The notes under the pieces were generated by a model, which was not told the origin of the DNA, made no database searches, and saw only the letters and a program-made list of their open reading frames with translations. A DNA stretch of 12,697 nt, taken from the NCBI GenBank assembly GCA_937894795.1, contig CALCQV010000020.1, positions 1 through 12,697 of the forward strand. The letters are read 5' to 3'. This DNA comes from an uncultured Bacteroidales bacterium (GTDB lineage: Bacteria; Bacteroidota; Bacteroidia; Bacteroidales; Lentimicrobiaceae). The position numbers were made by a program, and so were the translations under genes. This document shows, piece by piece, positions 5,951-12,697 of this stretch (position 1 is the stretch's first letter; the number at the start of each line of letters is the position of its first letter).

Positions 5951-8900
5951 ATGCGATTGACCGGCAAACTGGTATTAACGATTGTGCTCCTGATGTTCTC
6001 ATGCGGGCAGCAATTATACGCCCAGCAAATACTGGCAGGTACCATGTCGGCCGATAGGACACTCAGCCCTGATGAATTTGACTATTACGTTGTAACCGAT
6101 AATTACATTGTACCTCAGGGTATAACGCTTACCATACTGCCAGGCACCAGGCTTCGTGTGATGGTTGGCATGTCAATAAAAGTGGAACAAGGAAATCTCA
6201 TAGCCACGGGCACTGCTGAAGAGCCGGTAATATTTGAAGCATGGGATCCACAGAAGAAATGGAAGGGTATAAGTTTCAGTAACTCACAAACCATACTGGA
6301 TGATAACAGCCAATATGTGAGCGGTTCCATCTTAAGCCATGCCGTTATAAGTGAAATTCTGCAGGAACCTGCCATTTCATTGAATGACACTTCCATACTG
6401 CTGGCTGAGCATATAAAGCTTGAAAACTGTGATTACGGCATAAAGCTCAATACTGAATCAAGGCTGCTCCTGTTTGAATCAACAATCAACATGTGCAGCT
6501 ATGGTATCTACATTCTAAGCTCGGGCAATAATGTGATCAGAAATTGTAACATTACCAATTGTGACATAGGAATAAACTTTGCCTCAAACAGCATCAGTAA
6601 GTATAATATTATTGAAAACAACAACATCAGTTACAATGAGTTGATAGCCCTGTTTATTCCGGGTAACAGCAGGATACAGCATAACACCATCAAGGCAAAT
6701 ACCGTTACAAACAATACCATTGGCCTGCATGTAGGTAACAGTGGTGACGCTGATACCGGTTATAATGCCATAGCACATAATGTTGTTCAGTTTAATGGAG
6801 TAGGGATCAAGCAGTCGGAGGATAGTGATACCCTTTATTACAATCTACTGGAAAACAACAGCACCGGGTTGTTGCTCACTAAAGCCTCCTTTAATAACAT
6901 TAGGAATAATATAGTGAGGAATAACAGTGATGCCGGTATCAGGTTGCAGGAGGAATCAAATGGCAACCTATTTGAACAAAACAATATTTACGACAATCGT
7001 GCGGCTGTTAAGATAGATACTACCTATTGTACAGGAAATACATTCAGATACAACAGCATCACTGGCAACAAGGTTGAAACTTTTCTTGTTGGCTCCGGTC
7101 CGCAACTGACTATTGAATACAACACCATTTTATCGGGCTCTGACACCTCGTCATTTTTAAACAGGAGTGTACATAATGTACAGGCACCTAACAATTACTG
7201 GGGTACTTCCGATACTGCCGTAATTAGTAATATCATTTCTGATATACACGATTATCCCAAGTATGGTGAAGTGATTTACAAGCCGTTTTCAGGAGAACCT
7301 GATATTGAAACTCCGATTTCCAGGCCCCTGATGGCTATAAAAAGGTTGATAAACAATGAGGTTCATGTAACCTGGTGGCCAAACAAGGAAGTGGATCTTG
7401 CCGGTTATAAGGTTTATCACGGCGCAGAGCCTGAAACAATAACCGACAATCTGCTTGATACATTGATCGTTATTCAGGGTATTTCTTTTGATGAAACGGT
7501 GAAAGTCACGGCTTACGACAATATGGCTGATGGTGCCGATGATAAGTATGAAGGACATGAAAGTGCTTTTACCATTGCAATTGCAGGCCCTTATGCAGGT
7601 GGGTTGAATTCAGTATGTTCAGGCAATGATTATTTTACTGAAACAGCTACCGCCATTGAATATGAATCGTTACAATGGACTACCGCAGGCGATGGAACAT
7701 TCCTTGATACGCATGCTTTGCATACCTATTATATGCCGGGCTTTAATGACAAAGCTTTAGGCTATGTTAATCTGTCGCTTAGCATCAATACGCTTTCAGG
7801 CTTTACCCTTACAGATAGTATGCGGCTTGACATACTTGATTACCTGATAATAGATGCCGGAAAGGATACTTTGATCATTGAAGGATTTGAGTTTAAGACA
7901 ACCGAATCAATGGCTCAGAATTACACCGGTTTGGTATGGACCACTGCCGGTGATGGAAGTTATGAATATGCTGATTCACTTTTAACCGCCTATATTCCGG
8001 GTGTTCAGGATATTAAAAACGGGTGGGTAAAGCTCACACTTACCATAAGCTCTGATTGCGGAAGCCTGAGTGATGACATCATACTTACAATAATTCCGGG
8101 ATATGATATTTCAGGTACCGTTACCAGAAACCTGCAACCTCAGAATGGTGCCATCATTCTGGTATATCATGCCGGTGAGGTGGGAACCAGAGCCATTACA
8201 ACCACAACCTCAGATTCAGACGGTGTTTTCATGATGAAGGGAATAACTGAAGGCGATTATTACATTTATGCAGTTCCTGATCCTGCCGATGTAAATAGTC
8301 ATATTCCAACCTATTATGCCACTCGTTACTCATGGGAGCCTGCCTATTTGATGAAACTGAATGAAGATGTTTACGACGTTGATATTGAGCTACGAAAGCT
8401 GGATTTGGTTTTGCCCATCGGTCAAGGCACCATAAGTGGCCTCTTTACATACGAGGGCGAGCCTGACTCTGACTTTGGACTTTACAACCGGCAATGGTTT
8501 GATCACACAACCGGCAATCCGTTTATACCACAGGCAGGTGATGCCTATCCCGCAGCCAATCATGTAATATTACTGATGAATTCAGAGCTTACTAAAATAA
8601 CAGGATGGACACTTTCAAACCTTGATGGCTCATTCACCTTTACAGGACTCCCTTATGGCGCTTACAGGCTATGGGGTGAAAAGGCAGGATATACCAATAA
8701 ACTATCGCCCATTATATATATTACCCCTGATAACAACAATGTGGTTGAAGTGGAGTTGACAGTCGACAAGCAGCAAAAGCTCATTGAAGCCCATATGGAA
8801 GAGTCGGCTACAGGAGAAGGAATTTTGTACCCCAATCCGGCTGAGAACTACTTCTACATAAATGCCATTGGATTGGAAGGAGAGATGGATGTGGAAATTG

Positions 8901-9067
8901 AGATCCTAAATGTGAAAGGATTAGTGGTAGTCCATTCAGCAGTTCAAAGAACATCGGCTAGTAGTTTTGGACCGGTAGATGTTGCAGGATTAGGACAAGG
9001 AATTTATCTTTGCGTTATAAAATCATCATCAGGGGTAAGAAAAACCACCAAAATTGCCATTTTCTGA
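5951..9067 (+). CDS. T9SS-secreted right-handed beta-helix multidomain surface protein
   Basis: 1038 residues. A signal peptide spans 1-24 (ending QQLYA). Residues about 27-450 form a right-handed parallel beta-helix, with recurring N-rich coils such as NVIRNCNITNCDIGINF, NIIENNNISYNELIALF and NNIRNNIVRNNSDAGI, as in NosD/pectate-lyase-like folds; no catalytic residues are evident. Residues about 456-540 are Fn3-like (VHVTWWPNKEVDLAGYKVYHG). Two PKD-like repeats follow (about 545-630 and 631-716), each with WTTAGDG and Y-[IM]-PG. Two carboxypeptidase-regulatory-like domains lie at about 717-820 (ISGTVTRNLQPQNGAIILVY) and 825-935 (GTISGLFTYEG). Residues 955-1038 are a type A T9SS sorting domain (LYPNPAENYFYI, GLGQGIYLCVIKS, TTKIAIF), so the protein crosses the outer membrane by the Por system and is probably surface-attached or released. 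It likely acts as an adhesin or glycan-binding scaffold; enzymatic activity is unproven. Confidence 0.9.
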   Translation: MRLTGKLVLTIVLLMFSCGQQLYAQQILAGTMSADRTLSPDEFDYYVVTDNYIVPQGITLTILPGTRLRVMVGMSIKVEQGNLIATGTAEEPVIFEAWDPQKKWKGISFSNSQTILDDNSQYVSGSILSHAVISEILQEPAISLNDTSILLAEHIKLENCDYGIKLNTESRLLLFESTINMCSYGIYILSSGNNVIRNCNITNCDIGINFASNSISKYNIIENNNISYNELIALFIPGNSRIQHNTIKANTVTNNTIGLHVGNSGDADTGYNAIAHNVVQFNGVGIKQSEDSDTLYYNLLENNSTGLLLTKASFNNIRNNIVRNNSDAGIRLQEESNGNLFEQNNIYDNRAAVKIDTTYCTGNTFRYNSITGNKVETFLVGSGPQLTIEYNTILSGSDTSSFLNRSVHNVQAPNNYWGTSDTAVISNIISDIHDYPKYGEVIYKPFSGEPDIETPISRPLMAIKRLINNEVHVTWWPNKEVDLAGYKVYHGAEPETITDNLLDTLIVIQGISFDETVKVTAYDNMADGADDKYEGHESAFTIAIAGPYAGGLNSVCSGNDYFTETATAIEYESLQWTTAGDGTFLDTHALHTYYMPGFNDKALGYVNLSLSINTLSGFTLTDSMRLDILDYLIIDAGKDTLIIEGFEFKTTESMAQNYTGLVWTTAGDGSYEYADSLLTAYIPGVQDIKNGWVKLTLTISSDCGSLSDDIILTIIPGYDISGTVTRNLQPQNGAIILVYHAGEVGTRAITTTTSDSDGVFMMKGITEGDYYIYAVPDPADVNSHIPTYYATRYSWEPAYLMKLNEDVYDVDIELRKLDLVLPIGQGTISGLFTYEGEPDSDFGLYNRQWFDHTTGNPFIPQAGDAYPAANHVILLMNSELTKITGWTLSNLDGSFTFTGLPYGAYRLWGEKAGYTNKLSPIIYITPDNNNVVEVELTVDKQQKLIEAHMEESATGEGILYPNPAENYFYINAIGLEGEMDVEIEILNVKGLVVVHSAVQRTSASSFGPVDVAGLGQGIYLCVIKSSSGVRKTTKIAIF

Positions 9068-9136
9068 GCTGAGATATTAATGAAATAAGTAAAAGTGCTA
9101 TTGTAAAACTCATACAATCAATGGAATAAAAAATAA

Positions 9137-9188
9137 TTAAAAAAAAGTGACAAAAACCTTAGGGTAAAACCTGATTTTATTGTCATAC
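9137..9188 (+). promoter_or_regulatory. putative ECF-sigma promoter, site 2 (before giant surface protein)
   Basis: TTAAAAAAAAGTG (9137-9149), nine bases, TTAGGGTAAAACC (9159-9171), eight bases, TTGTC (9180-9184), then ATAC. The A-tract block, the nine-base spacer and the TTAGGG block match site 1 at 3372-3424 exactly in spacing and almost wholly in sequence. It lies 70 bases after the beta-helix gene and about 410 bases before the next large gene, the only gene it could plausibly drive. Confidence 0.6.
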
Positions 9189-9600
9189 TAATGCGCCAAA
9201 CCAATAATTCAGCCTTTAAAGGGTAAATTGATTGGGCAAACTAAAAGAAACTTGGATTACTAGGAATAACTTATTCGGACTTGACTACATCATTACACAG
9301 TACTACCATCTACAATTATATACCATTAGGCATAGCTGATGCTTTGAGTGGTATAACCTCCTTTTTCAGCCATGAGGCTGAAAATCCTCAATTACAATTT
9401 CCTTCGTTCCGAAAAACTGAAAAGTACAGAAATGACGTAAACACGGCATCGTTAAGATATTCATTAATAATCAATTATAATTAATCAGGAGTCATATTGA
9501 CAGAAAGGAGGAGCGCAGCAAACAAGAACAACTAACTCGTAAACTAAATTAGTGTGAACTAATGAAAGCTTAACTAATCTATAATTAACTAAAACAAAAC
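9189..9600 (+). other. long non-coding leader of the giant surface protein gene
   Basis: If transcription starts at site 2, about 410 bases of leader precede the ATG at 9601. It holds a perfect 9-bp hairpin TTTTCAGCC-ATGA-GGCTGAAAA (9363-9384) without a following T-run, a GAAAGGAGG sequence (9504-9512) too far from the start to serve it, and an AACTAA series near the end. A 67-residue open frame at 9281-9484 starts only with TTG and shows no family; I do not call it a gene. The leader may control translation or stability. Confidence 0.4.
9530..9592 (+). repeat. five AACTAA motifs at near-regular 15-base spacing
   Basis: AACTAA begins at 9530, 9542, 9557, 9572 and 9587: steps of 12, 15, 15 and 15 bases, ending eight bases before the ATG at 9601. 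ATTAGT-GTGA-ACTAAT (9548-9563) is an inverted repeat inside the series. The segment is otherwise A-rich and unstructured, as is common in front of strongly translated Bacteroidota genes. The regular spacing is seen directly; a role as a binding array is speculative. Confidence 0.5.
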
Positions 9601-12600
9601 ATGAAATCAATCTTTTACAAAATGAAATCCTTCATGCTCACCATGATGGCAGTTGTTTTGACAGTTGGTTTAGCCTATTCACAAACAGAGGTTTTATCTC
9701 TTGAAGAAGCTATTGCCATTCAGTCAGAAATTGCACAACATGGTCCAAGCACCGTGGTACCTAATGTACCCGAGGGTGGCAGTCGTGCAATTGGAGACGA
9801 CTGTGTGACTCCGATTGTTATCAGTGCTTTCCCGTACAGCGATGCAAATACCACTGCTGGACGTGGCAACACTTATAGTGAAACATGCATGGGATATTAT
9901 GACAATGGTGAAGATATCATCTATCAGTTCACCCTTACTGAAACCCGTGATGTTGTTATTACCATGAATCCAGGTACTACTACATATAGTGGTCTTGGTT
10001 TAATGAACTCTTGTCCTCAGACCGGCACATGCCTTGGTATTGCTACCGGCAGCGCAGCAAGTGTCAGGACGATATCAATGCAACTAACTGCAGGAACCTA
10101 TTATATCATGGTTGATACATGGGCTAATCCACTTAACATTCCAGCATTTACGTTGGATGTTACTGCAGTTATTCCTCCTCTTCCATTGGCAGCCATATAC
10201 AATTCCCCGGCTAACGGTGCTGTTGGAATGCCATTGAACGTAAGCCTCAACTGGTCAGCCAACATAGTTGCCGGTGCAGGTGTACCAACAGGATATAAAG
10301 TATTCATGGGAACAGACAATCCTCCAACAAATATTGCCAATGGCACCGATGTTGGAAATGTTCTTTTCTATACACCAGCTGCTGCATTAGACATCAACAC
10401 TGTTTACAACTGGCAGATAGTACCTTACAATGCTCAGGGTGATGCTTTGAACAATCCTGTTTACAGCTTTACTACTCTTGCAGGTTTTGGTGACCTCGAA
10501 GGATTTGTAACCAATGGTTTCGGAATTCCTTTAGCAGGTGCTACCGTTAATATCACTGATGGTGTTAACAACTATACCACAACTTCAGCAGCCAATGGCG
10601 CATATTCATTTGCCCTTGCAGCTGCCAGCAATTATACCTTGACTGCTTCACTGGCTTCATATAACAATACAGTTCTTTCTACTACCATATCAGCCAACAC
10701 TACTACCTACCAGAATGTAGTGATGACCCGTCCTTCAATGGCAGTTACCCCCAATCCATACAGCGTATCGGTTAATCCGAACGAAATGGTTGACGGTGCT
10801 CTCAACATTGCAAACAACGGTGATGGTATATTAGGATATACTGCTACAGTTAATTATACTTCCCCGGGTCCAAATACCTGGTTGACATTAGCTCAGACTA
10901 CAGGTACTGTAAATGCTTACAGTAACTTTAATTTACCGGTTGCTTTCAATGCTACTGATATCACTTCAGGCACTGTTAAAACAGCTGAAATTACACTAAC
11001 ATCTACCCCTAATGTAGGTACTGTTGTAATTCCGGTTACCATGAGTGTTAACGGCATTGCTCTCAATGCACCTGCTGACCTGGTTGCAACTCTTTCAAAT
11101 CCTGTAAACGGAACTGTTAGTTTATCATGGTCATTCACAACCGCACCTTCATTCCAATTCTTTGTAATTAAACGTGACGGTGTACAGGTTGGAACAACCA
11201 CCGGTACTACATTTACCAACACATTACCTGGTTATGGTGTTTATTCATATACTGTACAGGCTGTTTTTGCTGAAGGTAATTCAGCACCTGCAGGCCCTGC
11301 AGTTATTGAGTGGTCAAATCCGTTACTTGTACTTGCTCCCACTTCATTATACAATGAGCAATATCCAAACTCAAGTGAAGGTGTTACCTTCCGTATAGAA
11401 AATACAGGCGAAGGCACATTGGCTTATTCATTCCCTGAGTATGCTGCACGTCAGCTTGTTAGCTCACCAGGCTTCACACCTAACGTACGTTCAACTGTTA
11501 AGGAAGTTGAAGTTGCCAAGGGTGAAGTTGATCCTACTGATGGTATGGGCAACCGCAACCTCCGTGGTGCAGGTGGACCAGATGAATTCGGTTATGTATG
11601 GATTGACAGTGATGAAGAGGGTGGACCGGCTTACCAGTGGGTTGACATTTCAGCCACAGGTACAGCTATCACAGGTTTCGCTGATGATAACGTATTGGGG
11701 CCATTCCCAATCGGCTTCTCATTCCCATTCTACGAAAATTATTATACTGAAGTAGCAGTTAGTTCAAACGGTTATTTGATATTTGGCAGCACCACAAGTG
11801 CATATTCAAATCAGAATATACCAAGTTCTTCTACTCCTAACAACGTTCTTGCTTGGTTCTGGAATGACCTGACCGGTGGAGGTAACGTTCGTTATCAGAA
11901 TATGGGCGATCGTTGGATCATCCAATTCAACAACTATCCTGACTTATCAGGAACAGGAACTATCACCGCACAGGTGCATCTATTCCCAACAGGCCATATC
12001 AGGATTTACTACAATAACATTACCAGCGGTTTCAATGTAACAAGTTCAACTATTGGTATTGAAAACAATGCCGGTACCATTGCAACCAACATCAATTACA
12101 ACTCAGCTTATGTTCATAATGGCTTAGCTGTTGCTATTGATTTCCCGATTCCAACTTTCATCACTGCTGTAACTCCTGCACAGGGACAAGTAGCACCGGG
12201 TACATTTGTAGACGTAACTGCTACATTTACATCTGATGATATCAACTTCCCGGTAGGTACACATACTGCTGAGTTGGAACTCAACACCAATGACCTTGCA
12301 AATGCAGTTGTTATGATTCCTTCAACCATGGTTGTTTATGAACCGGGTATGATTTCAGGAACCGTAACCAGTGCAGTAGACGGATCACCTATTTTTGGTG
12401 CCAATGTTGTTGCAGGTGCTTATTCAACAATGACAGACGAAAGCGGAAACTACAGTTTTGTAGCTGACGCCGGAACTTATACCATGACTTTCAGCAAAAC
12501 AGGTTTCACTTCAGAAACTGTTGCAGGAGTCGTTGTAACTGAAACTGAAACTACGGTTGTTGATGCTGAATTGGAAGAGGAAATTTATCCTGCCACTTTA

Positions 12601-12697
12601 GTTCACGCTGAAGTAAACGAAGCTGATACACAGGCTGAAGTAACCTGGGGTGTTCCAAACCCTGATTACGAAGTTCTTTATGATGATGGTGGTGCTG
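9601..12697 (+). CDS. giant exported multidomain surface protein, 3' end beyond the window
   Basis: The frame from ATG 9601 stays open for 1032 codons to the window edge. A signal peptide spans 1-27 (ending GLAYS, then QTEV). Residues about 66-188 form a PPC-like beta-sandwich with cysteines 68, 96, 138 and 144 (YYDNGEDIIYQFTL, LTAGTYYIMVDTW). An Ig/Fn3-like module follows at about 198-296 (SPANGAVGMPLNVSLNW), then a carboxypeptidase-regulatory-like domain at about 297-380 (GDLEGFVTNGFGIPLAGATV). Residues about 380-485 and 573-617 are beta-sandwiches with the NNGDGILGYTA and NTGEGTLAYSF signatures; about 490-572 is Fn3. Residues about 664-850 form a module with DDNVLGPFPIGFSFPFY and VAVSSNGYLIFG. 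About 853-917 is a further sandwich, about 918-995 a second carboxypeptidase-regulatory domain (ISGTVTSAVDGSPIFGANV), and the visible end has YEVLYDDGGA, which often precedes further surface domains. It is a likely T9SS cargo and adhesin, but no sorting tail or catalytic domain is visible here; a protease module beyond the edge is possible. Codon use is strikingly uniform (GTT, GGT, GCT, AAC, ACT/ACC), suggesting strong expression. Confidence 0.9.
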   Translation, partial: MKSIFYKMKSFMLTMMAVVLTVGLAYSQTEVLSLEEAIAIQSEIAQHGPSTVVPNVPEGGSRAIGDDCVTPIVISAFPYSDANTTAGRGNTYSETCMGYYDNGEDIIYQFTLTETRDVVITMNPGTTTYSGLGLMNSCPQTGTCLGIATGSAASVRTISMQLTAGTYYIMVDTWANPLNIPAFTLDVTAVIPPLPLAAIYNSPANGAVGMPLNVSLNWSANIVAGAGVPTGYKVFMGTDNPPTNIANGTDVGNVLFYTPAAALDINTVYNWQIVPYNAQGDALNNPVYSFTTLAGFGDLEGFVTNGFGIPLAGATVNITDGVNNYTTTSAANGAYSFALAAASNYTLTASLASYNNTVLSTTISANTTTYQNVVMTRPSMAVTPNPYSVSVNPNEMVDGALNIANNGDGILGYTATVNYTSPGPNTWLTLAQTTGTVNAYSNFNLPVAFNATDITSGTVKTAEITLTSTPNVGTVVIPVTMSVNGIALNAPADLVATLSNPVNGTVSLSWSFTTAPSFQFFVIKRDGVQVGTTTGTTFTNTLPGYGVYSYTVQAVFAEGNSAPAGPAVIEWSNPLLVLAPTSLYNEQYPNSSEGVTFRIENTGEGTLAYSFPEYAARQLVSSPGFTPNVRSTVKEVEVAKGEVDPTDGMGNRNLRGAGGPDEFGYVWIDSDEEGGPAYQWVDISATGTAITGFADDNVLGPFPIGFSFPFYENYYTEVAVSSNGYLIFGSTTSAYSNQNIPSSSTPNNVLAWFWNDLTGGGNVRYQNMGDRWIIQFNNYPDLSGTGTITAQVHLFPTGHIRIYYNNITSGFNVTSSTIGIENNAGTIATNINYNSAYVHNGLAVAIDFPIPTFITAVTPAQGQVAPGTFVDVTATFTSDDINFPVGTHTAELELNTNDLANAVVMIPSTMVVYEPGMISGTVTSAVDGSPIFGANVVAGAYSTMTDESGNYSFVADAGTYTMTFSKTGFTSETVAGVVVTETETTVVDAELEEEIYPATLVHAEVNEADTQAEVTWGVPNPDYEVLYDDGGA

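Noticed and set aside
9220..9227. Third copy of AGGGTAAA
   Set aside because: It lacks both the upstream A-tract block and a TTGTC at the right distance, so it is not a third ECF site.
9281..9484. 67-residue open frame in the leader
   Set aside because: Only a TTG start, no ribosome site, no recognisable family, and it contains the 9-bp hairpin; not enough to call a gene.
10101..12329. Several minus-strand and alternative-frame open frames within the giant surface protein gene
   Set aside because: They lie wholly inside the continuous + frame with clear domain content and reflect its biased codon use.

Overview
The window looks like a chromosomal segment of a Bacteroidota member, probably order Bacteroidales and possibly close to Lentimicrobiaceae (inferred from protein style, not from a search). 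The supporting signs are a Por/type IX secretion (T9SS) C-terminal sorting domain, a FecI/FecR-type sigma/anti-sigma pair with a DUF4974-like tail, a TTG-N19-TAnnTTTG promoter, starts without clear Shine-Dalgarno sites, and Bacteroidota-style Rhs fragments. No RNA genes, insertion sequences or CRISPR arrays were seen. All supported genes are on the + strand.

Region 1 (1-2230) is an accessory, partly decayed Rhs/polymorphic-toxin locus. After an AT-rich TCAA-rich stretch and a doubtful small ORF comes an orphan Rhs tip (559-1386). It has the end of the Rhs core and a variable C-terminal domain with a zincin-like HENRH motif. It overlaps by ATGA a gene for an exported 181-residue protein (1383-1928), a good candidate immunity protein. 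A stop-interrupted fragment of a more N-terminal part of an Rhs core follows (1978-2226). Region 2 (2227-2682) is non-coding and holds a four-copy 25-bp repeat array, each copy with a GCCCC/GGGGC palindrome.

Region 3 (2683-5903) is a cell-surface signalling unit: an ECF sigma factor (2791-3375), a FecR-like membrane anti-sigma factor (3451-4473) and an exported protein that joins an STN signalling domain to a small beta-barrel-like domain (4517-5815), closed by a terminator. The usual TonB-dependent receptor is absent; the STN-barrel protein appears to replace it as sensor. Region 4 (5951-9067) encodes a 1038-residue T9SS cargo with a right-handed beta-helix, an Fn3-like domain, PKD-like repeats, carboxypeptidase-regulatory-like domains and a sorting tail. 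Region 5 (9068-9600) is intergenic or leader. Region 6 (9601 to the window edge) is the first 1032 codons of a very large exported multidomain surface protein.

The most informative observation is a composite promoter-like element found twice: just before the anti-sigma gene (3372-3424) and about 410 bases before the giant surface protein gene (9137-9188). Both copies share TTAAAAAAAAGTG, exactly nine bases, TTAGGGTAAAACC, then eight or nine bases and TTGTC. The simplest model is that the ECF sigma factor reads both sites, coupling an envelope sensor (STN-barrel plus FecR) to production of the surface protein. The sigma gene itself has its own housekeeping-type promoter.
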